Origin: Psychroserpens damuponensis
Lineage (GTDB): Bacteria > Bacteroidota > Bacteroidia > Flavobacteriales > Flavobacteriaceae
DNA: 64,000 nt
Reading direction: 5' to 3'
Assembly: GCF_000826655.1 (NCBI RefSeq)
Contig: NZ_JXJO01000016.1
Coordinates: forward strand, 235,001 to 299,000
Shown: one piece after another, positions 55,252 through 63,810 of the stretch
How positions within the stretch are numbered: position 1 is the first letter of the stretch
How the letters are laid out: every line of letters starts with the position of its first letter
The notes under the pieces: model-generated
The model's input: the letters and a program-made list of their open reading frames with translations, nothing else
Database searches by the model: none
Told to the model about the DNA's origin: nothing
Program-made: the position numbers and the translations under genes

Positions 55252-55847
55252 TGGTTGTAGGACTCACAGGAGGTATTGGTAGCGGAAAAACTACCGTTGC
55301 CAACTTTTTTAAAGCGCTAGATATACCGGTTTATATTGCAGATGAAGAAGCTAAGCAATTAATGCTCAGGTCTAAAGTTATCAAACGAAAATTGATTGCA
55401 TTGTTTGGTGAAGAGGTTTATACGGATAATGAACTCAATAAACCTTTAATAGCTTCTAAGATTTTTAACGATACCATGTATTTGCAAAAAATGAATGCTA
55501 TTGTACACCCAAAAGTGGCATCGCATTTTAAACGTTGGCTAAAAAAGCAAACGTCTCCATATGTTATCAAAGAAGCTGCAATTATTTTTGAGCATAATAA
55601 TGAAGCTAATTACGACATTATCATTACAGTGACTGCAGGTGTAGAAGAACGTATAAACCGTGTAATTAAAAGGGATAATTCTAGTAGGTCTAAAATAAAA
55701 GCAATTATTAATAATCAAATGAGCGATGAAGAAAAAATCAAAAAATCTCATTTTGTAATTGTTAATGATAATTTAGAGGAGACTAAAAAACAAGTTAAAA
55801 ACACTCATTTATCTATTCTAAAACGTATCAAAAAACTTAAAAATTAA
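55248..55847 (+). CDS. coaE: dephospho-CoA kinase
   Basis: CoaE phosphorylates dephospho-CoA, the last step of coenzyme A synthesis. The 199-residue P-loop kinase shows GLTGGIGSGKTTVA (about 5-18), DIPVYIADEEAKQLM and VIKEAAIIFEHN. The start ATG overlaps the YbbR stop (ATGA). coaBC is about 15 kb away. Confidence 0.95.
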   Translation: MMVVGLTGGIGSGKTTVANFFKALDIPVYIADEEAKQLMLRSKVIKRKLIALFGEEVYTDNELNKPLIASKIFNDTMYLQKMNAIVHPKVASHFKRWLKKQTSPYVIKEAAIIFEHNNEANYDIIITVTAGVEERINRVIKRDNSSRSKIKAIINNQMSDEEKIKKSHFVIVNDNLEETKKQVKNTHLSILKRIKKLKN

Positions 55848-55907
55848 CAGTTGTGTTAATGTAAGGTTAAACAGTAATCATTCTAAATGTTAAAATATTA
55901 AATTTGA

Positions 55908-57491
55908 ATGATGGGCAAAAGGCTATTCGTTTTATTGGTAGTACTAATGAGTTTATCACTCATTGGTATTATATTCGTTCAAGCATTTTTTATAAATAAT
56001 GCATTAGAAAATGAAGAACAACGCTTCACTTCAGATGTATTTCGTTCGCTTAGTTTGGTGTCTAAAGCCATAGAAGATAAAGAGCTTTTAAGTTATGATA
56101 AACTATATAAGGAAGTAACAAAAAGCGGTAGAACACCAGATAGTAGTGAAATAAGAAGACTTTTGATTTTTGAATCATTTAATGAAGACACAAATCAATC
56201 AACTCAATTTAAAAGCACTATAACTGAAGAAAGCTTTAAAGCACCATCATTGTTCTTTGACATTGGTATAGGTAACGACAGTATAGATTTTAAAAGGTTT
56301 ATTAGCGTTAGTGAAAAAAGCGTTATAGACCACAATCCAATTGATGGGAAAATTAATTTGCAACCAATTCAAATATCTAAAGACTATAGCGCGATGGATG
56401 ATTTGGGTCGAATTTTTTATAAGAACGATTATAGAGCAGCATATAAAAATTATCCTGTTTATAAACGAATCTCAAATGAAGAAGTTCTAGATTTATTAGA
56501 GTCTCAATTTTCATTAAGCGGAATTAAAACAACATTTGAGTATGCTATTTATGATAAAGACTTATCAACAAAAATACGATCAGATAATTTTGAGCGCACA
56601 CCAGGAACTACGATTGGAGTTCCTATTTTTTTAGATAATGAAAGTAAAAGTAATTTTCGTTTATATGTAGATTTTCCTGAGCGTAAAAAATATTTGTTAT
56701 CATCTATTTTAAGTATGATAGTATTATCAATTTTATTTACTTCTATTATTATTTTAGCCTATTCAAGTGCAATTTATCAGTTGATAAGACAACGTCAAAT
56801 CTCACAGATTAAGACCGATTTTATTAATAATATGACACATGAATTTAAAACGCCAATTGCAACAATTAATTTGGCTATAGATTCTATTAGAAACCCAAAA
56901 ATAATAGGTGACCAAGAAAAGGTGATGCGTTATTTGACAATGATTAAGGACGAGAATAAACGCATGCATGCACAAGTAGAAAATGTATTACGCATATCAA
57001 AGCTAGAAAAAAACGAACTTAATATTAGTAAGGAAAGAGTAGAGCTTAACGACTTAATTGAAGATGCTATTACTCATGTAGAATTAATTGTAGAAGATCG
57101 AAGAGGTTATGTAAAAACGCATTTAGAAGCAGAGAAAGCATCTGTATTAGCTAATGAAACGCATTTTACAAACGTTATAGTTAATATTTTGGATAATGCA
57201 ATTAAGTATAGTGATGAAGAACCAAAGATTGATGTTTACACAGAGAATGTTGGTAACAATATTCTAATTAAAATAGCAGATCAAGGTAATGGGATGTCTA
57301 AACAAGTTCAAAAAAGAGTGTTTGAGAAATTTTATCGAGAGCATACAGGAAATGTACACAATGTAAAAGGTCATGGGTTAGGACTAGCTTATGTAAAAAG
57401 AATTGTAGATGACCATCAAGGTCACATATCAGTAGAAAGTGAAAAAGGAAAAGGTAGTATATTTACAATAAAACTACCATTAATATCATAA
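55908..57491 (+). CDS. sensor histidine kinase
   Basis: A 527-residue membrane kinase. Two transmembrane helices (about 7-29 and 262-290) enclose a ~230-residue periplasmic sensor without a recognisable known fold. The H-box FINNMTHEFKTPIATI places the phosphorylated His at 311. The ATPase part has the N-box (NVIVNILDNAIKYS), G1 (IADQGNGMSKQ) and G2 (GHGLGLAYVK). It is followed after 3 bases by its response regulator. The pair resembles RprX/RprY of Bacteroides. Confidence 0.93.
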   Translation: MMGKRLFVLLVVLMSLSLIGIIFVQAFFINNALENEEQRFTSDVFRSLSLVSKAIEDKELLSYDKLYKEVTKSGRTPDSSEIRRLLIFESFNEDTNQSTQFKSTITEESFKAPSLFFDIGIGNDSIDFKRFISVSEKSVIDHNPIDGKINLQPIQISKDYSAMDDLGRIFYKNDYRAAYKNYPVYKRISNEEVLDLLESQFSLSGIKTTFEYAIYDKDLSTKIRSDNFERTPGTTIGVPIFLDNESKSNFRLYVDFPERKKYLLSSILSMIVLSILFTSIIILAYSSAIYQLIRQRQISQIKTDFINNMTHEFKTPIATINLAIDSIRNPKIIGDQEKVMRYLTMIKDENKRMHAQVENVLRISKLEKNELNISKERVELNDLIEDAITHVELIVEDRRGYVKTHLEAEKASVLANETHFTNVIVNILDNAIKYSDEEPKIDVYTENVGNNILIKIADQGNGMSKQVQKRVFEKFYREHTGNVHNVKGHGLGLAYVKRIVDDHQGHISVESEKGKGSIFTIKLPLIS

Positions 57492-57494
57492 ATT

Positions 57495-58205
57495 ATGGAA
57501 GAGCAAAATAAGAAAATACTATTAGTTGAAGACGATCCAAATTTTGGAACCGTATTAAAAGACTATTTAAACATGAACGATTACGACGTTGTTCATGCTA
57601 AAAACGGAATGGAAGGTTTCGAGAAGTTTAAAAAAGACGATTATGATCTATGTATTTTAGATGTCATGATGCCTTATAAAGACGGTTTTACACTTGCTAA
57701 AGAAATTAGAGAGAAAAATACCGACGTTCCAATTATTTTCTTAACTGCCAAAGCCATGAAAGAAGATGTGCTTAAAGGTTACAAAGTTGGTGCAGATGAC
57801 TATCTCAATAAACCTTTTGATAGTGAAGTACTGTTAATGAAAATTAAAGCTATTATACAACGTAAAGCCACTGATACTATAGCAGATAGCAAGCAATTTG
57901 AATTTAAAATCGGACGGTTTGACTTAAATTCAAAACTAAGATTTTTAAAATGTGACGGTAAAGATCCTATCAAGCTTTCGCCTAAAGAAAATGAGTTATT
58001 ACGTATGTTGGCGCTTCATGAAAATGATTTAATGCCAAGAGAACTGGCCTTAACAAAAATTTGGAGAGATGATAATTATTTTACGTCTAGAAGTATGGAT
58101 GTATATATTGCAAAACTTAGAAAATATTTAAAATTAGATCCTAATGTTGAAATTCTAAATATTCATGGAGAAGGATTTAGACTAGTTGTTAATCAAGAAC
58201 ATTAA
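57495..58205 (+). CDS. OmpR-family response regulator
   Basis: A 236-residue two-domain regulator. The receiver has the acidic pair in VEDDPNF, phospho-acceptor Asp56 (CILDVMMP) and Lys106 (LNKPFD). The C-terminal winged helix (about 135-232) contains LSPKENELLRMLALHEN and SMDVYIAKLRKYL. It is the partner of the histidine kinase just upstream, and the unit ends at the terminator 58224-58254. Target genes are unknown. Confidence 0.95.
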   Translation: MEEQNKKILLVEDDPNFGTVLKDYLNMNDYDVVHAKNGMEGFEKFKKDDYDLCILDVMMPYKDGFTLAKEIREKNTDVPIIFLTAKAMKEDVLKGYKVGADDYLNKPFDSEVLLMKIKAIIQRKATDTIADSKQFEFKIGRFDLNSKLRFLKCDGKDPIKLSPKENELLRMLALHENDLMPRELALTKIWRDDNYFTSRSMDVYIAKLRKYLKLDPNVEILNIHGEGFRLVVNQEH

Positions 58206-58223
58206 TCTATACATTATAAATAA

Positions 58224-58254
58224 AAAAAAGCCAATCGATAAGATTGGCTTTTTT
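58224..58254. terminator. bidirectional terminator between convergent genes
   Basis: AAAAAAGCCAATC (58224-58236) pairs with GATTGGCTTTTTT (58242-58254). T-runs occur on both strands. Shared by the response regulator gene (plus) and the cold-shock gene (minus). Confidence 0.9.
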
Positions 58255-58273
58255 ATTAAAAAATATCGAAATA

Positions 58274-58465
58274 TTAGATAACTTTTACGTTTACTGCGTT
58301 CAATCCTTTTTTTCCTTCAGTTAAGTCGAATTCTACTACATCACCTTCTCTAATCTCATCGATTAATCCTGAAATGTGTACAAAGTGTTCTTTGTCATTT
58401 CCTTCTTCTGTAATAAATCCAAATCCTTTAGAATCGTTGAAGAATTTTACTGTACCTCTACTCAT
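58274..58465 (-). CDS. cold-shock domain protein
   Basis: A 63-residue single CspA-type domain that binds single-stranded nucleic acid. RNP1 is KGFGFI (about 13-18) and RNP2 is HFVHIS (about 27-32). Full length. The promoter at 58492-58520 is the clearest in the window, in line with a highly expressed gene. The short leader (about 20 bases) does not look like the long thermosensor leader of E. coli cspA. Confidence 0.96.
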   Translation of the reverse strand: MSRGTVKFFNDSKGFGFITEEGNDKEHFVHISGLIDEIREGDVVEFDLTEGKKGLNAVNVKVI

Positions 58466-58491
58466 AATATAATATTAATTTAATTAAGCTG

Positions 58492-58520
58492 CAAAGGTAG
58501 TGTAATTTATTAGAATACAA
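58492..58520 (-). promoter_or_regulatory. cold-shock gene promoter (Bacteroidota type)
   Basis: On the minus strand TTG (58518-58520), an 18-base spacer, then TACCTTTG (58492-58499), an exact TAnnTTTG box. Confidence 0.8.
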
Positions 58521-58555
58521 TGTTTTTTGAGTTTTATTTGAAAAATGAACGCAAG

Positions 58556-59473
58556 CTAAAGCGTGTTAATTTTGTTTTTTATGGTATTGATAATCAATTT
58601 AATATCTGTTTGGTAATCAAACCAAAATGTCTCCTCGTTCTTTTTAAACCAAGTTAATTGGCGTTTGGCAAAACGTCTTGAATTTTTCTTTATTTCTTGT
58701 ACCGCAAACTCTAATGTCCACTGTTTTTCTAGAAAATTGAATAGCTCTTTATAGCCAACCGTATTTAATGCGTTTAAGTGTTTCTTTGGAAGTAATGCTT
58801 CAACTTCTTTTAATAAACCATCGTTTATCATTAAATCTACACGTCTATTAATTCGGTCGTAAATAATCTCTCTATCTGCTGTTAATCCTATGGTGATGGT
58901 TTTAAATGCTCTTTGCTTAGCTTCCGAAGTTAAAAACGAAGAATATGGTTTACCACTTGATATACATACTTCTAGAGCTCTAATTAAACGTTGCGGATTA
59001 TCAATAGCAATCGTTTGGTATGCTTTTGGGTCTAACTCTTTTAGCTGAAATTGTAAGTCGTCAAGACCGTCTTTTTGAAACCTTTCATTTAATGTATTTC
59101 TAATCTCTTGATCCACCTTTGGAAGTTCATCTAGCCCTTTTGTTACTGCATTTACATACAAGCCAGAGCCACCAACCATGATAACGACATCATGTTTTTT
59201 GTAGAGCTTGTTGAGTAATGCTATGGCATCCTTTTCAAAAGCGCCAACATTATAATAATTCTCTACCGAAATATGTTTGATGAAATGATGAGGTGCTGCA
59301 GCGAGCTCTGATGGAGTAGGAGCGGCTGTTCCAATTTGCATTTCATTATAAAATTGCCTAGAATCTGCCGAAATAATTTCGGTATTAAAATGTTGAGCTA
59401 ATGCTAAGCTAAGTGCTGTTTTTCCTATAGCAGTTGGACCAACAATAGAGATAAGTATTGGTTGTTTTGTTAT
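58556..59473 (-). CDS. miaA: tRNA dimethylallyltransferase, no canonical start codon
   Basis: MiaA adds a dimethylallyl group to A37 of tRNAs that read UNN codons. The reading frame is open from the stop at 58556 back past 59473 and encodes the essential P-loop VGPTAIGKTA (about residues 11-20) followed by EIISADSRQFYNEMQIGTA. The first ATG (59341) is 44 codons further in and would lose the P-loop. No ATG, GTG or TTG exists in frame between the stop of the upstream gene and the P-loop. I take ATA at 59473 as the nominal start (ITKQPILIS); ATC 59476 and ATT 59479 are alternatives. With ATA the protein has 305 residues, normal for MiaA. Confidence 0.9.
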   Translation of the reverse strand: MTKQPILISIVGPTAIGKTALSLALAQHFNTEIISADSRQFYNEMQIGTAAPTPSELAAAPHHFIKHISVENYYNVGAFEKDAIALLNKLYKKHDVVIMVGGSGLYVNAVTKGLDELPKVDQEIRNTLNERFQKDGLDDLQFQLKELDPKAYQTIAIDNPQRLIRALEVCISSGKPYSSFLTSEAKQRAFKTITIGLTADREIIYDRINRRVDLMINDGLLKEVEALLPKKHLNALNTVGYKELFNFLEKQWTLEFAVQEIKKNSRRFAKRQLTWFKKNEETFWFDYQTDIKLIINTIKNKINTL

Positions 59474-59487
59474 GATAATAGTTAGAT

Positions 59488-60354
59488 TTAAAGGTGTAAA
59501 TTATGTCCGCAGCTATGGCAATAATCTGCTTTGTCTTTATGGTCTGAGGCATGACAATTACTACAGCTTTGAGTGTTTAGTTGTAGTTCTTCTTGAGGTT
59601 TACCTTCAGCGATTTCCTTGTCTTTTTTTGTACTACTTTTCATGTATTCTGCAGAAACGATTCCGGTAGGAACCGCAATAATACCATAACCAAGAATCAT
59701 AATAATAGATGTAATAAATTGACCAAGTGGTGTTTGAGGTGCTATGTCTCCAAAGCCAACAGTTGTTAGCGTTACAATACACCAGTACACACTTTTCGGA
59801 ATGTTTGTAAATCCGTTCTCTTCACCTTCAACTAAGTACATTATAGTGCCAAAAATTACAGATGAGATCACTACAGCAAATAAAAATACTGCAATTTTTA
59901 CTCTACTCGCAATAATGGAGTCTTTGAGTTGGTTTGATGCACCTAAGTATCGCGCAATTTTTAAAATTCTAAATACGCGTAACAAGCGTAAGGCACGTAA
60001 GGTTACTAAAGCGTGAGAGCCAACAAATAGAAATGATAAATACATTGGTATTGTAGAAAGAAAATCTACAATTCCGTAGAAACTAAAAATATATTTCCAA
60101 GGCTTACGTACCGTTATGACTCTAGCAATATATTCTATTGAAAATAAAATAGTAACGACCCATTCTCCATAATACAGGATTTCATGGTATTTATTATCAA
60201 TGTGTTTGATGCTCTCCAGCATAACCAACGCAATACTAGCGATTATAAAAACAAGTAAAACAATATCAAATAATTTACCCGCAGGAGTATCTGCTTCATA
60301 AATTATTTCATGAAGTTTGTCTTTCCAATTGCTCGTTGTTTTGTTGGTACTCAT
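59488..60354 (-). CDS. voltage-gated potassium channel with C-terminal zinc-ribbon-like motif
   Basis: A 288-residue six-transmembrane ion channel. S1 to S3 lie at about 28-110; S4 has arginines every third residue (Arg120, Arg123, Arg126, Arg129, then Lys132); the pore helix and selectivity filter TTVGFGD are at 197-203, followed by S6 to about residue 235. The cytoplasmic tail ends with CSNC (264, 267) and CHSC (279, 282), a likely zinc-binding knuckle that is not part of the basic channel fold. It is upstream of miaA with 14 bases between the stop and the nominal miaA start. Confidence 0.92.
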   Translation of the reverse strand: MSTNKTTSNWKDKLHEIIYEADTPAGKLFDIVLLVFIIASIALVMLESIKHIDNKYHEILYYGEWVVTILFSIEYIARVITVRKPWKYIFSFYGIVDFLSTIPMYLSFLFVGSHALVTLRALRLLRVFRILKIARYLGASNQLKDSIIASRVKIAVFLFAVVISSVIFGTIMYLVEGEENGFTNIPKSVYWCIVTLTTVGFGDIAPQTPLGQFITSIIMILGYGIIAVPTGIVSAEYMKSSTKKDKEIAEGKPQEELQLNTQSCSNCHASDHKDKADYCHSCGHNLHL

Positions 60355-60375
60355 TAAATCAAATGTACTAAAACT

Positions 60376-62337
60376 TTATTGTTTTTTCTCTACGACAATA
60401 AGAGAGTTGTTTTGCGTATTTATAACTTCTTCTAAAAGTTTTTTTAAACCATCATAATATATGGGCTCATAAATAGCCTCTTTAAATGTGAGTTTAAAAT
60501 AAATAGTAATAGTATGTTCTTCTTGTTTAACAGAGCATATAAATGACCCTTTATTGTTTGGAAGTGCTAAGCTAGTAGGCTCTGGTATGGATTTAATATC
60601 AAAAGTATTGTCAATATTAATTTGAATACCATACGTGTACGTGTCTTTATAACCAAAATCTATAGGATAGCTACGTTCTTGAAGTTGAAATGGATTTTTA
60701 TCGAAAAACTTAAAAACATAAGGATTGATATAGATCGTGTTTCCAACTTCATCTGGTGCATGCTCAATTTGAAAATCTAAATTAAAATCTTCACTTGTTT
60801 TATGGGTATCTTTTGTATTAAAGTTTGAAAACGCAATAGTACTGTACTTATTAATATAATCATTTTTATAAGTTTCAATATTTGAAAAATAACGTTCTCT
60901 ATCGTACAATGAATGATAGCCTTTAGAACTATAATTAACCTTACCTTTTAATGTTTTGGTTTCATCAAAATCTAAATTATATCTAAATATTTTGGCACTA
61001 TAATCTTTGATATGTATTGAATACCATTCGCTTTTAGAGTCAAAATCTAATAAACGACCATAAGAATTAAGGCACCTAAATGGAATTTGACCAAATGTTA
61101 AATAATCATCTGTAGCATCAAGTAGATACGTTTCACCTTGTATATTTACTTTAATAATTAAATAATTAAAATCTGATATCACAGGATATAACCGAGTAAT
61201 AAATCCATTACGTCTTGTGGATAAAAGAATAGGTTTAGCATCAATATTATTTGTAATTAATAGGTTGTAAAGTAGTGCATTGATTTCTCCTACATTACCA
61301 GATTTTTCTGTGATGAGATCTTTGATAGATACATTTTGTAACACATTAAGATTTTTATTCCAAGTATATTCCTTTTGCATATACTTTAATATTTTTTTTG
61401 CTTTGGTAAGCTCATCAGTTTCGGTAGTAATGGAGTCTTTTAATAATTTTTTTACTATACCTGTTCGTCTTAATTGTTTTCCTAAATCTGTGTCTTTTTC
61501 AATTTCTTTATCTGTAGTTTTCCATGTTTTAGTAATGTTTTCAATGGTACCATCAAAACCTCTAAACACCTTTAATTCGTATTCTATTCTTGATAAATAA
61601 TTTAGTTGAGTAGTCATAAAGTCCTCGTTAATAAACGCAGGAATATCTTTCATAATATATTTGTAAATACCGCAACTAGAGTTGGCTCCATTAGAAATTT
61701 GTAAGCAGTTTTTTTCAATTGTAGAATATTTAGTGGCTAATTTATTGGCTCCTACTAATTTTATATTATACTCCCAATTTCCAGGAATACTAGCATTGTA
61801 TTCGCTATGTAGCTTTGGGATTTTGTCTTGAAAATACCAACTTTTATATTTATGCATAAACGGTGTCTCTACTGTGTAGCTGTAAGTAATAACAGAGCCT
61901 ATTTTTAAATTTGGTAATGCAAATTTGACAATGGTATAATTCTCATTATAATGTTCTTCAAAAATGCTAGATTTTTCAAGTGTAGTTTTTACAACTTTTT
62001 CGTTGACTATATTGTAAACAGTAGCGTTAATGTCTTCTATCTTTTCTTTTCTGCCATTATTGTTATTATAAAGATAGATTGCAACTGTACCATGTTCAAA
62101 ACCATTACGATTTAAGATTTTTAATTTTCGTTTGATGGTAGTGTTGAGTCTATAACTAGAATTATCAACATAGCTATCACCAACTTCATAAATCACTAAA
62201 GCATTTGCTGTTGAGTCATTTATAAAACCTGTGCTCTCAATATCTGCTCTAGTGACTTTAAAACTTTCAGAATTATAATTATTTTGAGCCTGCAGTGTAG
62301 AAAGAGCTAAACAAATACATAAGGCAAAATATTTCAT
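60376..62337 (-). CDS. DUF3857/transglutaminase-like protein lacking the catalytic Cys and His
   Basis: A 653-residue exported protein (signal peptide 1-18, ending LQAQ). It has an N-terminal DUF3857 domain (about 45-230), a transglutaminase-like core (about 310-415) and a C-terminal beta domain. In the core, the position of the catalytic Cys is Val349 (KSGNVGEINALL) and that of the His is Tyr392 (DFNYLIIKV); only the Asp (LLDATD) remains. It should not act as a cysteine protease or transglutaminase and may bind peptides. Related Bacteroidota proteins are common and of unknown role. It shares strand with its neighbours. Confidence 0.82.
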   Translation of the reverse strand: MKYFALCICLALSTLQAQNNYNSESFKVTRADIESTGFINDSTANALVIYEVGDSYVDNSSYRLNTTIKRKLKILNRNGFEHGTVAIYLYNNNNGRKEKIEDINATVYNIVNEKVVKTTLEKSSIFEEHYNENYTIVKFALPNLKIGSVITYSYTVETPFMHKYKSWYFQDKIPKLHSEYNASIPGNWEYNIKLVGANKLATKYSTIEKNCLQISNGANSSCGIYKYIMKDIPAFINEDFMTTQLNYLSRIEYELKVFRGFDGTIENITKTWKTTDKEIEKDTDLGKQLRRTGIVKKLLKDSITTETDELTKAKKILKYMQKEYTWNKNLNVLQNVSIKDLITEKSGNVGEINALLYNLLITNNIDAKPILLSTRRNGFITRLYPVISDFNYLIIKVNIQGETYLLDATDDYLTFGQIPFRCLNSYGRLLDFDSKSEWYSIHIKDYSAKIFRYNLDFDETKTLKGKVNYSSKGYHSLYDRERYFSNIETYKNDYINKYSTIAFSNFNTKDTHKTSEDFNLDFQIEHAPDEVGNTIYINPYVFKFFDKNPFQLQERSYPIDFGYKDTYTYGIQINIDNTFDIKSIPEPTSLALPNNKGSFICSVKQEEHTITIYFKLTFKEAIYEPIYYDGLKKLLEEVINTQNNSLIVVEKKQ

Positions 62338-62345
62338 TTAGTAAT

Positions 62346-63734
62346 TTATAAAATGATGGTTTTAACTCTTTTATTGCGTCGTAAATAACTTTGTATAATG
62401 TGTTTAGAATCCCTATTGTTTTGCATTGGTGTTATAATAGACTCTAATACTTTTAAATTCGTAATTTGATGATTTAGATTATAAAAACCTAAACCTTTAA
62501 ACACACCATTTTCTATATAGATAACACTTTTCTCATCAATGTCTCGACCTTGATCTATAATGAGCATATTTTTATTGTCATAACTATGTTTAGTTATAAA
62601 TTCATTAACACGTTCATTGTAAGACTCAGGAGACTCTTCGTTTATGCAAGCACCTTCACAGCTTTTAATGGTATAATTGAAGCAATTAGATTTGGTAGGA
62701 TATAGTCCAGTTAATTTTTGACATAGAGAATAATGCTCAACAATTTTAAACATAAAACTTTTAGCGCTTTGCATATTGCTAAACGTGGTAATGTGTTTTT
62801 CATCATTATTATTAGTCTTGTCTATTTTTAAATTTATATAGCCATTACTATCCTTAAAACTATATAAAGCGTGTGTAAATATAGTTCGTCTCAAAGCACG
62901 ATTATAAATAGGCTTATTACGTTTTATTTCTTCACTTTCTTTTAATAATGCTACCAGTTCACTTCCAGTGGCTTCATAAGTCACTGATGTTGCGTGTAAT
63001 TGAAGTTTCTTAGATTTTTTGCTTGTATTCGTAAAATGTTGATTGATACGATGCTTTATATTTTTACTCTTTCCAATGTAAATAATATCGCCATTTTCGG
63101 CATGAATATAATACACACCAGTAACAGATGGTAATCTATCAATGATGGCACGATGCGTATCTTTTATACGTTTAGAAATATCTTGTTTTACATTATCTTT
63201 AATGATATTTTTCTCAACATCTTTGGCCAAAAGCATTTTAAATAATTTCACAGTTGCCATGGCATCACCATTAGCACGATGTCTATCACTTACAGGTATG
63301 CCCAAAGCGCGCGTTAATTTACCTAAACTATACGACGCTTGACCTGGTATTAGTTGTTGTGAAAGTTCTACTGTACATAAAGTTTTACGTTTAAAAGTAA
63401 AGCCTAGTCGCTTAAATTCGGTACGTAATATTCTATAATCAAATTGGGAGTTGTGAGCAACGATAATACAGTCTTCGGTAATTTCAACAATTCGTTTGGC
63501 AACCTCATAAAATTTAGGAGCACTTTTAAGCATATTGCTGTTAATTCCAGTAAGATTTACAACAAAAGGTTGAATCTCTCGCTCAGGATTTACAAGACTT
63601 ATAAATGTATCAACCACCTGATGACCGTCAAATCTATAGATCGCAATCTCAGTGATGCCTTCTTCATTGTACTTTCCACCAGTGGTTTCTATGTCTAATA
63701 TTGCGTAAATATAAATATGTTTTAATTTTCGCAA
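62346..63734 (-). CDS. DEDDh exonuclease fused to a GIY-YIG nuclease domain
   Basis: A 462-residue fusion. Residues 10-175 form a DnaQ-like 3'-5' exonuclease with LDIETTGG (Asp14, Glu16), HNSQFDYRIL and HRANGDA. Residues about 200-290 form a UvrC/Cho-like GIY-YIG domain (GVYYIHAENGDIIYIGKSKN, KHRINQHF), followed by about 170 residues of a UvrC-like accessory region. The combination is known from DNA polymerase III epsilon-like/Cho fusions and suggests nucleotide excision repair. The only canonical start in frame is TTG 63734. Alignment to the usual start of the family (YAILDIETTGG) suggests that initiation may instead be at ATT 63710. Confidence 0.9.
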   Translation of the reverse strand: MRKLKHIYIYAILDIETTGGKYNEEGITEIAIYRFDGHQVVDTFISLVNPEREIQPFVVNLTGINSNMLKSAPKFYEVAKRIVEITEDCIIVAHNSQFDYRILRTEFKRLGFTFKRKTLCTVELSQQLIPGQASYSLGKLTRALGIPVSDRHRANGDAMATVKLFKMLLAKDVEKNIIKDNVKQDISKRIKDTHRAIIDRLPSVTGVYYIHAENGDIIYIGKSKNIKHRINQHFTNTSKKSKKLQLHATSVTYEATGSELVALLKESEEIKRNKPIYNRALRRTIFTHALYSFKDSNGYINLKIDKTNNNDEKHITTFSNMQSAKSFMFKIVEHYSLCQKLTGLYPTKSNCFNYTIKSCEGACINEESPESYNERVNEFITKHSYDNKNMLIIDQGRDIDEKSVIYIENGVFKGLGFYNLNHQITNLKVLESIITPMQNNRDSKHIIQSYLRRNKRVKTIIL

Positions 63735-63810
63735 AGGATTAAAATACCAAGCGAAATGTGAGTACTCTTTTTTTATTTTTCTTCGGAAATGTAATAACTC
63801 AAGTCATCGT

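Noticed and set aside
55899-55906. TAAATTTG as the -7 promoter of the histidine kinase gene
   Set aside because: It matches TAnnTTTG but ends one base before the first ATG, with no -33 TTG. Transcription from it would leave no leader or skip the start, so it is probably chance in AT-rich DNA.
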